Shown piece by piece: positions 10,301 to 23,148 of a stretch of 64,000 nt of DNA; position 1 is the stretch's first letter; each line of letters begins with the position of its first letter. The stretch comes from Ectocarpus siliculosus (Eukaryota; Sar; Phaeophyceae; Ectocarpales; Ectocarpaceae). The stretch covers positions 1,444-65,443 of the forward strand of contig FN648624.1 of the NCBI GenBank assembly GCA_000310025.1, given 5' to 3'. Below the pieces are notes generated by a model. It was not told where the DNA came from, searched no databases, and saw only the letters and a list, made by a program, of their open reading frames with translations. The translations under genes were made by a program, and so were the position numbers.

Positions 10301-13300
10301 AGTCTCGGGACTTCGGATCACCGTTTTTCGGAGTTGTACGTGGAGCCACGAGTTACCCACACCGCGTTGAGAGTGTAGCTAGAAATTTCGTGGGACTATT
10401 TATAGCGTGGATCTGTCTTGTCGAAACACGCGTCGCATGCACCGAGCACGAATTAGTATTTCGGCTGTCGTGACAGGTTGAAGCCGACATCTCGCTGGCA
10501 ACGCTTTACAACGGCGGAAGAAAAATCTACGAGTGTTTGTCCATTCCCACATTTGTTTGTGTTTTTAGGCCCGAACTGCGTGGTGCTAGAGAAGTGCTCC
10601 GAGGCCACTCGTCAGAAGCTCAAGGTCCTCGACTCCGACCCAACGTACAAGGTATGAGATACTTTCATCGGCTCGTGGTGAAGCACTGCTGATTCCATGC
10701 CGTATTTCACGTCACTGGCTGTACCGCCATCGTACAAATGATGTTCAGTTGAGATTCTTGCTCTGGCCAAAGGGAAAAGTAGGTGGTACATGTTTGCCTT
10801 TGCCTATCCTTGCGGTAATGCTGCTCTGCTTCGTCTGATGTTGCCATTTGCGGACGTGATGGTCGTCTGTTTTGCTTTTCGTGGTTGTTGTGATTGTCCT
10901 GCAGAACCTCAAGGACAAGGTGGACTCTCTCATGAAGGACGGAAAGCTTTTCGTTGTAGACCAGTACATCGTCAAGGTACGTACGAAGACGGCCGGCGCA
11001 GGTGTCCAGGGTTCGTTATTGAGAACTGTAGCACCCTTCCACAGAGCTATCCTTGAACATGAGATAGGCGAAGAAAGCACACCCGTGATGAACGTTTTCA
11101 ACGGGCTGGATACTCGGATTTTTTGTGTTTGCTTCTGTACGGTGTAGCAGAATGAGCGTCTTGCACCCCAGAACACAGCGGGGGTGAAGATGTTGGGGTT
11201 ACATTTGTTCCTGGACTCTGACTTTGTCGAAAGGTAAGCGACAGTGAGGCCTTGGTAGCTCCCTGAGGTTCAAAGCTAATGAAGCGGTTTGAGACAGAAC
11301 ATGCGGCTTCCGGATCTTTTTTGCCGGGTTGCACTTTGAGTGGCAGAGATGTGTCAGGCTCTGAGTTGTCTTGCAGCCGGGCTGCAAGCATGGGAGTAAA
11401 GCTGTTTTCGGAATCCTGTCAAGGTCTTGCGGGCTTGAAAGCCTGTTGGCCATTCTTCACAAAAGTTCTCGTGTTGTTTCGTTGGAACTATTGAAAGAAA
11501 ATGAGTGGGTTCTTAAGGTGATTTCGGTTTCGATCTACATGTATGACCGTCATCTCATTGACCTCAATGGAAATTTTGAATTGTTCAAGAATGTTCCTTG
11601 GTAAACGGCACCGCATCGGGCTGACCGTTCTGGCTTGACTTTTCTCGATTTCACTAACCAACACCAACAAGTAGCCACCTAACGCCATAGTCATCAATTG
11701 TTGACTGATATTATCCTGCCAATATTACGTTGTTACGTTAATCAGGAGGTGCAAACAGCTCCCCTGGAAGATGTTCCTAGGTACCTGGCACCGTGCGTCG
11801 CTCTCTTCGAGGCTGTGGATGACGAGCTGCTTCCTCTCAAGCCTGTAGGGATACAGGTACGCCAAAGACATAACAGTACCGTCCGTTTCGAGCCCTCAGT
11901 ATTGCCTGAGAGTAAATTAGTGCACTACTGTAGCGATTGGCTCCGCGATTCCCACCCACTCCAGTAAAGGGGGCCCTTTCATGGACATGCTTCAACGGTT
12001 CCCCGTTGGTATTCGGAGTATGACTTCTAGAAGCCGCTTCTACTGACCCTGTAGTGCAACGAGGCGTAAAGTAGCCTACGGACGAATTATATGGAAATTC
12101 CATTCTATAGAAACATACGCCGTCCGCATTGAAAGAGAGCTGAAGCTGGTTGGTCAACAGTCAACAATCTACCTGAAGGCCGTATCATGAAATGAAATTT
12201 CTCTGGGTGCGATTGGCGGAACGCCCCACCCGTATACGGAGATCGAAGGTTGGTGCAATAGTGACCTCATCGGCGATACCCTGACGTAAAATTGCAGCCC
12301 CGCTTTGTATGATGACAAGAGTCTGGGGTGTGTCAACCAGCCTATGGCCGTGAGGATGAGAACAGCCAGCACAGCCGCGATTCGCAGCTCGACTCGCTTC
12401 GATAGCTGGTTACAGATGCGACCTTTTCCCGTTTTTTTCACGATTTCGTAGCGTCCATGGACAACTGTTGTTTCAGACTCCCAACCGACGCTGAACGAAT
12501 GTTCCAAGGTGAAAATCTGCTATGCACTTCGCAGGGTTTTCAGCGTCAACATACCGCTTCATGGACAGCACTTCAACCTTTAAGCATGATGGTATGCACA
12601 CATGGATCGGTGATAGGAGCGCTCCGTTGTCCTACCTTCTCTTTGGACACCCCGCAAAACACCCGTTACCCCTGACGCAGCACGCATTGGATACGTACGC
12701 ACACGCCCCGCCCCGCCCTTCATGCCATTGATTCGTTCAGCTGAGCCAGGGCGATACGGCGACACCAATCTTCACTCCTGACGACGGTTACAACTGGAAG
12801 ATCGCCAAAGCATGCTTCGAGGCGGCTGACTTCATGTAAGACGGTCAAACAATCATGTGAACGGCGAGGCGTTCGCACCACCACACGCCGGTGCAGGCAT
12901 GCACGGCCGTGAGGGACTATAGGGTCATGACGTCTACCAAGCACATCGTTCGTTGTTACAATGGAACGACCGTTCTATTTTGGGCCGCCGCAGTGGACCG
13001 CCGAGGCCTTGAACAGCACAGGTTGCATCTCTTGCTCCCTTGCCTCCCATGCAAGCAATTGACAATTTCACGCGAGCTCTTGTTTCTTTCTCTGCTGTTG
13101 AACTTAACGTTGCGATCAGCATCCACGAGGTGGTGTCCCACCTGGGCAACACCCATGTGGTGTTGGAGGGCCCCATGGTCAGCATGAACCGCCAGCTTCC
13201 CAAGGAACACCCTGTCCACGCCCTCTTCGCCCCGCATGTGGAAGGAACTGCCCTCATCAACTGGGGTGCAGACGAGGTGAAATTACGCCGCAAGAAACCG

Positions 13301-16300
13301 GATTCACCAAGTTTTTTTCTACATTCGATGTTGTACATGTTAACATTTATTGGAACTCGGGCAGAAACGTCTTGTCCCTACCCACATGTCTTGTGTGGCT
13401 CACCTATTGCCACTATATCACTCGTTTTCCTCCGCTCGCCTCAACCCAGGTTACCACCAATGATAGCGGTAGTGACAGGATCTGTCTTTCTTTTTCGGCT
13501 CTTGTCTGTTTTGTTTCTATCTTCATGCGGCCGCACGGAGCTGCGGTTTTGCGACATATTCTTCACCCTTTTTGAACTGGAACATGCGAAACCTCTTGGG
13601 CTATCTACAGTTCGTCTGCAGACTTTGTTTCTATTGACCGCCTCACCTCTCTGCAGCTCGAGTTGTGAACAATGTCTCCACCAAATAGTGCAAGGGTGAT
13701 GTACGTTATACAACTAGTTCCGTTGGGAACGAAGAACGAGCAACCCTACCTGTCTGTAGCCTTGGGGTGTTTTCTGATGTGTTTGATGCCATGCATTGCA
13801 AGCGTTGGCTGCTGGGCACCATCCATTTGTTCGGAGAGCGTTAGAGAATTGCCGTGTTGTCCATTATTTATTGCAGGATGGTGCTCTCGGATGCACCCCA
13901 GAAAATCTTCATATTGTTTGTCTTGACCTCATTTCCGAGAAAATGGCCCTATTCTCATGAAGAAAATGGAGGATAAAATCCTTAGGGCCCCACCAATCTG
14001 TTGGGATTAGCAGCAACTCTCGTTGTCCGGTAACCTTCTTGTTCGCGAAAAGCTGGCTATCTTGCCCATTGCATAACGCGCCTTTTTTCATGCTGCTCTT
14101 CTGTTTTCAGAATTTGATGATGCTTTTTTCGTCCAAATCTCAGCAGCAGCAACAGTCATTGCTGCCACCGGTTGCTGAACATTTTGCTTCCACCACGTTA
14201 TTGTTATGGTTGTATTCGGCCGTTCAGCTCTTGATGCCCGCGGACGCAGCAGTGGACAGGCTCCTGGCCAACAAGATCGAGGATGCGTGGGCCTTGATTC
14301 GGGTTAAGGTGTGTTTCCACGTTTGGTACGTTTTCCAAATGATTTTTTCGACAGATTGCGTGGTCCTGGCTTACACCGGAAAGGGCACGTGAGGCTTAGC
14401 AAGTTTGAAGTTTCTGATTGTCTATTGTGCGATACATGGCCAATCTACAAAGCCTGAGATCTGCGAACCATGCGTTTCTTATCCCTGTTGTTCTTTTGAA
14501 GGCGTCAACCTGGTATCATGGAAATGCAGCACCCGCCTACAGCATGCGCGCACGTAAACCGCAGGATCCTCTGTTTTTTGTTTATTTCTGCGATCAGGCT
14601 AGCACCTGGAACTCACCAACCCTATCTCAACACGTCTACGGCACTTCGTACACCCCCTGAGTGCAATCGTCTCGCACCCCTTGTTTTTGCCACGCAAGAC
14701 CCTGGAACGCATCTCCAAGGACTTCTCGCCGGAAGTCGATTTCGCTGCTCGCGGTATGACCAAGACGGATTTCCCGGGAAGATACCCGTACCGTGACTTC
14801 GGGCTCAAGTACTGGGACGCCATATACACCTGGGTGAAGGAGTACCTCGACGTGAGTCAGGACCACCTCACCTTTGGCGACGAAGTGTCTGGTTACTTGT
14901 TTTTAGGGCGTAGAGGAACCCACCTGCATGTGCCGAAGGGTCAAACAGTTCGATGGCGTTCAAATTTGTTCCTCAACCATTGATCAACATGTGGTGTTGG
15001 TTTGATCAGCCACTTGTTCTGCTGCAATGTGGCGCCACCCTTGTTACCCCCACGTCGTGACGTTCACCGTTTGGTTGTGGATGGAGTTAGCGTACCATAT
15101 TGCGAATTCTACTGTCTTTCGCTGGTCGTACTCGCTTTGACGATTCCCTTACGCACAAGCCGGGTTTCGAGTGTTTTTTTTTTTGCATCGAATGAACGAG
15201 GTCGTTGCGTCTGAAGAGAGCATGCTTTGCCCACTAAACAGCTTCTGATCGTGGTTGCTTGCAGTGAGAAACCTTCCCGTACGTCTCGCGGGTTAGACGC
15301 ATAACTTCAGCCTGCACCTCCAACAACTCAGTTATATGTCTGTGTACCGTCTCTTCGTAAACGTTGGCCTGTTTTGCTCTGACTCGTCAGGTGTACTACA
15401 GCACCGACGCGGATGTCACCGACGACTACGAGCTGCAGGTAACACTTAAAACTCATCTCCCTTTGCCATCGCGAGCGTTGGTGCGGTTCGATTGTGTTGA
15501 AACCGTTTGTACGTCCTCGTTCTAACATGCGTTTGAGCTAGGCGGCTGTGCAGCCTTCACGTCCAGCGCGCGCCCGCACTACAATCCAAAACCAAAGGGC
15601 CTTCGATCAACTGTGAACCAAAGGAGCTGGAAGGTTTAGTAAGGGAATGGACACCAGCGATGGGGTAGATGATAGAGCCGCCTTTTGCGAACTGACGAGG
15701 AAATTCGGTCTGGTTTGGTTGGGTTTTAATCCGTGCATGACGACGCCATCCGATAACGTACACCGCTGCCGGTACCCGTAGCCCGACACTTCCAATGCTG
15801 CGACCACCTTATACAACCCTACCCTTTATCCCCGCCGAGAGTTCGTGGACGAACGGGTGGGCAAAAACAATCGCCTGGATGTCGAGGATAGTGCAATATT
15901 TAGAGGTGGCGAAGAAATACATGTCTGGGATTGGATCTCGCTTTTGACTCCATGTTGGTGAATACTGTGCAAGGTGACCATAGCCAGGAGTCGTACGCGC
16001 TTAACAGGGACGTACTTCCCTCCCCCCATCACCCTCGCAGGCGTTCGTAAACGAGCTCGTTACCGTGGGAGAATTCAAGTGGCTCGCGGAATGGGACAAC
16101 TCTACGGACAAGAAGGGCCTCCTCGCTAAGGTCCCCCATTGAGTGTTGTTGCTGCTGTTGTTTTCTTGCTGCTGAACAACGATCTGCGACCTTTGCACGA
16201 CGTGCGTCAACAAATCCTGGAAGTGTTTTGGTATATCTCCACTACGCCGTCACGCCGTGACAACCCTCTCAACGCGGTCAGGTCTTAAAACTGTTTTCTG

Positions 16301-18510
16301 GACGACTCGCTCTTGGAGACTCAAGTCGAGGTCCGTCGCTGGTGAGGTGTCTTCGCTTAGTCTCTCGGTTTCCCTCGTGAGGTTGTACTCTTTTGTCACA
16401 TGTCACAGGTGCTGGCAAGCTTGATCTACTCTGCGAGCACCCTCCACGCCGCGGTCAACTTCCCTCAGAAGACCACCATGTCCTTCGTGCCCAGCAACCC
16501 CGCTTCGGTCTACGTGCCACCCCCCACCGACAAGGTAACGACGGGACGGGATATTGGAATCGCAGGATAAGTCGGTACGGTTTGGTGATGAAAATCGAAA
16601 CATATTTTTTCAAGGGCGTGTTCGGTAAGGTACGGGTACGCTCAGTAGGGATTAAGACTTTCCGAAGCGTACTAGGATTTCGGTAAGGTTTGGAAGCCTG
16701 TGCTGAAGGGTACCGAGAATTTCAGTAGGTGTACCGAAGCACACCGAGGCGCTCCGCAGGGCATATACCGCCCGTACATGCCGGAGGTATGCCTCGGCAC
16801 GTACCGTCGAACACGCTCTATATTGTGTGTAGGTTATGCGTGGTAGGGTATGAAAGTTTACCGAAGCGTACCGAGACTTTGGCAGGGTATGCAAGCCTGT
16901 ACCGGAGTGTACCGAGACTTTTGGTAGGGTATTTTGCATGGAGCGAAGCTGCCTGATGTCGACACCTCGATGATTGTCACCATCTGTTTTGCAGACGGAG
17001 AGGACGTTCGAAGACTACCTGGCCTATCTCCCGCCGCTCGAGATCGCCACCAGGCAGGTCATCCTCTTCACCTTCCTTGGCAACGTCTTCTACACAACGT
17101 GAGTCAGTCCGAACCCTCGATCCCGGGCCTAAGAACAAACCACAACTTGCTTGTGTCTACCAACTTGCTGCCCGGTTTTGTTTGTACCAAGCTTTTAGTT
17201 CGAGTTGGAGTAAAAGGGGTCAACGACTGAATGTTTCCCCCCAAGTGCTCTTGTTGCTCTGCGCTCGCGCCACAGTTGCATACGGCCGGTCAACCTTCGG
17301 GCGACGTTCGTCAAACATGCCCTCGCCTGCTGAGGCTACCAATGCGCTGTCTACTATTGATAGATCCGTGTGAGAAGAACCGAGTGTACTCGCTTGTGCC
17401 AGCAAACATCAGGAAGTGCTCGACATCACTACGAAGGCGGCAAGGCCGGCACGGTTGATTGTGGCACTTCAGTCATTGCTAGACAACGCGCGGTATGTAT
17501 TGCTGCCCTCTAACGTACCACTCACGCCTCTGGTGTCATGGCGCTCTCGCGCACATTTTACACTCATGCGATCAAAACGCGATGACCGCTTGCGGGAACG
17601 AACGAGTACAGGCTGGGCGACTACGAGGCGGACCAGTTCAGCGACAAGCGTGTGCTAGCCCCACTGGCCAAGTTCCAACAGGCACTCGAAGACATCGAAA
17701 CCGACATGGTGGACGAGTGAGTCGGCTAGCCAAGCCATACGGCAAAATAGTCCACAGTACCGGACACACCTCTCACAAAGGAGGTGCCACTTGGGTTGAC
17801 GCTAGACTCTACAGCCAAGAGGTTCCAGTCGCACAACAATTGGCGAAATCTGGCGTCATTTTGGAGGGTCCTGCAGACTTGACTCGGATTGTAGAATGCG
17901 TGCCGACGACGGGAGGGTTTCGCTGTGCCGGGGACTCCCATGTGATTGTGCGTTGTGACGTGTTGGCAAGGAGAGTACCTCGGCAGGAGTCAATCCTGGT
18001 TTCGTTCCTTACCGAGAAACGGTGCAGGCTTCACCATGTACAGACTTGGTCTCCCTTCATGGGAGTTGAGCTGTCTGATCTGAGTTGACTAATTCGCGTC
18101 GCAATACTTGATCTACACCCACGGCAAACATGACGTTCGCGATGTGCATGCCGAAGAGCGTACCAGTTGATGCTCCATGTGAACCCCGACTGTTTATCCT
18201 GTAGTTCATGTATGAAACATAATACGTGTACCCTTTCCGTTCATTGACAGGCGCGCACACGGGTCGATAAATACCAAACCCGACCGGGGCGCCGGCGCTT
18301 CCTTTGGTACGATAGTATCTCGTTCGACTGGAATTGTTGTCGTGAATGGCGAACAACCTTCCCCCCGCTCGCCGCCAAAATTCAATGCCTGGCAGGAACG
18401 CCTTCGTTGTGTCTTCCTGGCGCAAGAGAGGCAAGGGCAAGAGAGCCGCCGCCAACTTCGGGTACACGACGCTGCTTCCCGAGAAGGTCCCGCAGTCCAT
18501 CAACATCTAA
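7393..18510 (+). CDS. Lipoxygenase 1 (PLAT-less, 18 exons, 684 aa)
   Basis: A non-haem metal dioxygenase that adds O2 to polyunsaturated fatty acids, giving hydroperoxides for oxylipin synthesis. Exons: 7393-7660, 8522-8628, 8813-8931, 9495-9606, 10079-10187, 10569-10651, 10905-10976, 11746-11856, 12741-12835, 13120-13276, 14228-14308, 14699-14851, 15391-15438, 16041-16130, 16409-16534, 16995-17098, 17612-17716, 18396-18510. All junctions are GT-AG and keep frame. Ligands: His361 and His366 (HEVVSH), His548 and Asn552 (HAAVN), and C-terminal Ile684 (VPQSINI); the spacing matches known enzymes. Further family motifs are DDAFARQRLQG, YPYRDFGLKYWDAI and YYSTDADVTDDYELQ. No PLAT/C2 domain precedes the catalytic domain. 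Residues 5-35 (RKTMLAVATAATALSALLAG) look like a secretion signal. Ala409, at the presumed stereocontrol position, favours S products (inference). Donors of introns 3 and 14 are weak. Its tandem paralog begins at 30229. Confidence 0.93.
16610..16945 (+). repeat. Minisatellite in intron 15 of lipoxygenase 1
   Basis: Degenerate tandem units of about 45-50 bases built on TACCGAAGCGTACCGAGACTT followed by GGTAGGGTATG..AAGCCTGTACC and close variants. The array fills most of the 16535-16994 intron and has no counterpart in the matching intron of lipoxygenase 2 (39348-39505), so it grew or was inserted after the duplication. Confidence 0.7.
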
Positions 18511-20803
18511 GATAATACCTACGGGTACACATGTAGGTGCATGCGAGGTGCAGTGGAGTGGAAACTGTGGAGTGGAAACTGTTTGCATAGGTTCGGTCGG
18601 TTTGATGCGGGTGGTATTGCCAGGGCATGCTGATACGGGCTACACCTAGCATGACAACCCCAACCGTGCCTATATATACTCCGACGTCGTGTGGTTTCTG
18701 TTGACAATATTTCGTTGTAGTAGCAATAGCAGTAGCAGTATGGCTCCCCCCCTGTGTCGTAATAGTCACTCACGGTTGCTTTGTCGAGTTGAGAGGTGGA
18801 CAGAGGATGACTCACGTACACAAGGTTGCAACCGATGGGGGAAGGTAGGAGGTGGGATGGATGACTATCGTTTCAGAGTCAGAGTGATGCTGCGTTTTGT
18901 CGAGTGGCCAGCAACTCAGCTTGGGAGTTGTGGGAGGATATAGATTCACGCGAGCCCTGTCAATTGTTGACGCTGGTGTCTGTCTGCCCATCCCGTAGAA
19001 GTAGTTGATGCAGTGGTTGTGTGTTCATCTTTTCGCGGTACATGCGACACAAAGATTCACACCAGCCCTGTCAGCTGTTGAACGCTGGTTCTGTCGGCTC
19101 ATACCATAGAAGAAGTTGATACAGTGGTTGTGTTTTCGATTTTTTTGTGACGTCTTGTAATTGGTGATGTGTTGTTGATCTATCAACGAGACAGTTCCTG
19201 CTCTCTGGTATAGTGGCTCAACTTGTGTGAGTTCAGGCGTTCCCCAAGGCCGGCAAGCGTAGCGATATCTTCGTCTGGCCACCCTCATTATTTGCTGCGT
19301 GTCATGCCTGGTCAGATGCGTGCTTCTATTGGACGCATCCAAAAGACAAGTGCACTCTGTTTGCAAGTTGAGCCAAAACGGTATATCTCATTCCTGATTT
19401 TTGTTTAGTAGCATTCGCGAAGAGAGAGTTGCAAATGTTGCGGCCGAGTGAAGAGGGTGCCCGAATTACAGTATTGAGGTGACACCGACGGGCACTCGGG
19501 GAGGTATCATAGGTAATCAAGAATAATAAGCGGGTCACGTGCACCAACGGGGGGCGAGGGGTACGTTGGGACTCTTTTTGTAAAGAAGAAAGCCGTCTTT
19601 GGCGAACTCCTATGCTACACGGGCAACCTGTAATTGCATGTCATGGGGGAAGACCGACATTGCAGGAACTCGGGCCAATCGTCGCGTGTGACGTTTGTGA
19701 GATCCGTTTATCGGACATCGTGCAGTGCGCATGAGCCCGGATCTGAGATCGTGTGGAGCACTGAGGCTTCCTATTGGTGGGAGCGCCGTCGGTCCCGTGG
19801 GTTGCCGATCTCGTTGCTCGGGCCATCGCAAGAGCTCATGGCAAAGGCATGTCACGGATAATGGTGATGACCCAGATGAGACATATCGCGGGTAGTTCCG
19901 AGTACCAGGCATGAGCAGCCTGAACGAGTGAACGAGACGATGGAAGCAGATCTGTCGGCCAACGCAATGTACCGGCTTTCTTTCGAGACGGTGACAATAG
20001 GATCGAATGAACGTAAAACCTCACCAAGTTTTCCTCGCCGCTCGCCTACTCAAACCGCTGCTTTCACGAGGACCTATGTACATTTCAGCACGAAGAATTG
20101 CAACAAAGACACTTGAGACCTAAACCATCCAGCACTAAAACGCTCACTCGCCGTCAGGGCATCACGGCGGCATCACGGCGTGAACCATGAAGTCCGAACG
20201 CGATGAATCGTGGAGCTATGTACTCCGTCTGTGTTTTGGGGTACGGGGGGAACGTGTAGACCTGAGGGGGGCGAAGGGATACTTACCCGGCCTGCTGTTG
20301 TCCTTGGCATGCCGATCTATCTGCCCCACCCACTACAATAGGCAACATAACGTCAAGTACAAGCAACACCAAGCAAGGTCCTCTCGAAGCTCCACCGCAT
20401 GAAGCACACCTGTGGGCACCACCGAGTGAAAGTACCGAGTCAGTCCCAACGTCACGCGAGACCATTTCGTGACCGAAAGCCTTCAACCGTTCCTCCTGGT
20501 GTCGAGGGTACATGTAGTACGCGTGCATTACGATAAGCACGGTATCCTTGCACGAACTGCAAGCAGCCTAGACTAGACTACAGGCCACGTTCAATTCCCG
20601 TCCACATCCGTCCGTCATCATCATCAGAAGAAGTTTCCACATACATGATGACTACATCATGTAGTGTAGTAGCATATATGCACGTGGGTGTTAAGGAGTG
20701 TGGCTGCTACATGTAGCTTGAATAGGGTACATCTTATTGTTGATAGGATGTGGGTCGGTCCCAGGAGGTATACCCTTCAGAAGCCTACCCTTTTAGAATT
20801 GTC
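18511..20803. other. Intergenic region after lipoxygenase 1
   Basis: No supported gene. The first few hundred bases should contain the 3' untranslated region of lipoxygenase 1; no classical AATAAA signal is obvious. A duplicated block lies at 18941-19145 (separate entry). The rest shows only short open frames without recognisable domains. The stretch ends at the five-base target duplication TAGTC (20804-20808) of the LTR element. Confidence 0.5.
18941..19145 (+). repeat. Two-copy direct repeat, about 95 bases
   Basis: Two neighbouring blocks (about 18941-19033 and 19050-19145) share the order GATTCAC, AGCCCTGTCA, TTGTTGACGCTGG or a variant, AGAAGTTGAT, CAGTGGTTGTG and a T-rich end. They are diverged at a fair number of positions, so the duplication is not recent. 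Confidence 0.65.
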
Positions 20804-20808
20804 TAGTC

Positions 20809-21109
20809 TGTTTGTGGTACTTGGATATGAGTCTGATCTGAGCATCCTCTGTGGGGGATACGCGTATGGGAAGTATGGGTGTGAGGGTATGTATGCGGTT
20901 GTGGTCCAAGTGCGGGGCCCCCGGGAGCACACAGCGGTGTGCTCCCGGCACTTGCCTGAGGGGCTTGCGTGTCGAATACCAGCTTGCCTGAGGGGCTTGC
21001 GTGACGGATATATACAATAATACATGGTCCTTTTTTATCAGCTGTTCCTGGGATAACATAGTCCCCAGTCTCAACACCACAGACCGCTGAGGGCGGCAGT
21101 GCACTAACA
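20809..21109 (+). repeat. Left LTR of the 20809-24980 element
   Basis: 301 bases, TG...CA ends. It contains a strong hairpin near 20918-20946 (CCGGGAGCACAC, four-base loop, GTGTGCTCCCGG), two direct copies of CTTGCCTGAGGGGCTTGCGTG-like sequence (about 20951-21004), and an AT-rich ATATATACAATAATACAT segment at about 21009-21026 that could serve as a TATA region. Confidence 0.9.
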
Positions 21110-21152
21110 CGATGTCGAGTGGAGCCTAGCTAGGCCAGGTGTTGGTACAGCG

Positions 21153-23148
21153 ATGACGGAAAGAGAGAGAGAGTTGGAAGAAGGAATTAAGAAAGCGGAA
21201 GCCGAGAATGCGGAGTTACGACGGAGAATTAAGGAGGCAGAGGAGAGGAGTTCAGCGGGGGACGCTACTAGAGATAGGGTGGATGGCGCTGGGTATGCGT
21301 CTGGATACTATAGGGATGGAGCCGGGGGAACGGCTAGTTTTTTTCAGGATTGCGGGAGGAACCGACCGGCAGTGCAACATCTGCCCGGTTCGGTGTCTCT
21401 TCAGCTCAACAGCGAGGAGCAGGAGTTCTTGGACAGCTTCGGTCTCGAAGTGGAACGTCTGGATGTCTCGAAGTTGGAGCTATTGGCTAGCTGGGGGATC
21501 GGGTTGATAGTGCAGCACCCGCCAGTTCCTGCGTCTCTTCCACAGCATCAACTCTACGAGGTGCAGCGGGAGTACGGAGCCGGCGGTGGACTCGGAGTAC
21601 AACAGCAGCATGGTCAACAGCAGTCATGCGGAGGTGTTCCCGTACAGCAGTCGTTACAGCAGCAGTGGAGGCACGACGGGTTTGGCAGAGGGTCTGCGTT
21701 TCACCAGCAGCAGCCAGGCGTGGTGTACGGCAGCGATCGTGGTGGATTTCAGCAGCCGCAGCGGAACGGAGGATTTGCCACATTTTCTTCGTTGCATCAG
21801 CAGCAGCGTGGCGGTGAGCTTGCCGGCGAGAACGAAGGGATATTCTCCTCGCGGGTCGTTTGGCGCCACGCAGCAAGCGTGCCGGTATGTCATGAGTGCA
21901 CACCACCAGTCGCCGAATCAGCAGCCAGCAGCGTCACCTGTGTCTTCATCAACAGCGACAGCAACGGCGGTGGTGGGGACAGCAGCAGCGGCGACGTCCC
22001 CGGTGACCGCGTTTACCGGTGAGAACGAGGGATATTCTCCTCGCGGGTCGTTTGGCGCCACGCAGCAAGCGTGCCGGTATGTCATGAGTGCACACCACCA
22101 GTCGCCGAAGCAGCAGCCAGCAGCGTCACCTGTGCCTTTATCAGCAGTGACAGCAACGGCGGCGGTGGGGACAGCAGCAGCGGCGACGTCCCCGGTGGTC
22201 GCGTTGACGCCGGGCATCGAGACGGCCGCAGCGGCGGCAGCGACCACGGCGGCAGCGGCGGCAGCAGCAGCGTCGTCCCCGGTCGCCGCGATGGCCCCGG
22301 GCACCTCGGCGGACGCAGCAGCGGTGGCGGCGGCGTCGGCGGCGGGGGGGGCGGCAGCGGCGGCAGCAGCAGCGTCGTCCCCGGTCGCCGCGATGGCCCC
22401 GGGCACCCTGACCTGCAGCAGCAGCGGAGACGACGGCATCTGCGGTTTCGAGAGGGGCGCGTCGTACCCGTTTGACCCTGGAGTATTTTATACGCTGGAG
22501 GTGCGTGTGGATGGAGAGGAGAAGTATGGTGAAGAGACGGATGACCGGAGCAGCGGCGGCGGCAGCAGCAGCTGCTGCAGCAGCAGCAGCGGCCGCAGCG
22601 GCGGCGGTAGCGACATCGGTGACGGGGGGAACGGCGGCGGCGACAGCAGCAGCGGCGTCCCCGGTCGCCGCGTTGGCGTTGGGTGTCCAGACGGCCGCAG
22701 CGGCGACGGCGTCGACATCGGTGACGGGGGTAACGGCAGCGGCGACAGCAGCAGCGGCGTCCCCGGTCGCCGCGTTGGCGTCGGGTGTCCAGACGGCCGC
22801 AAGGGCGGCGACGAGGGGTTAGATGAAACCTGGAGTGGAGCCCCGACGCACCCCTTCGACCCCGGTAAGACATCTTCGCGTGGCGCGAGGAGACGGGGGG
22901 CGGTACCAGGGGTGGCGTACCCCTTCGATAGGGGCAGGAACGGGAGTGGAAGCTCCAACGGCGGCAACGGCGGCCGCCCCGACGGGAGTGGTGGCTTCGG
23001 CCAGAGCTCCGGCGGCGACACCGGCGGCAGCAGGAGCAGCGACGAGAGTGGTGGCTTCGGCCAGAGCTCCGACGGCAGCAGAAGACGGCAGCGGCGGTTT
23101 TGGCCAGAGCCCCGTCGGCGGCAGCGGCGACAACGGCGGCGGCGGTAG
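21153..23148 (+). other. Coding-like body of the LTR element
   Basis: Two overlapping open frames in different registers cover this part: 21153-22022 (289 residues) and 21586-23148 (520 residues). The first begins with a clear coiled coil (MTERERELEEGIKKAEAENA, about residues 1-35), then a Gln-rich part, which would suit a structural, gag-like product. The second is dominated by Ala, Gly and Ser runs encoded by GC-rich triplets, with near-identical repeated segments (for example the block beginning GENEGYSPRGSFGATQQA, and GVPGRRVGVGCPDGR). I cannot tell which register is translated along the whole length, and neither matches a family I know. Confidence 0.4.
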
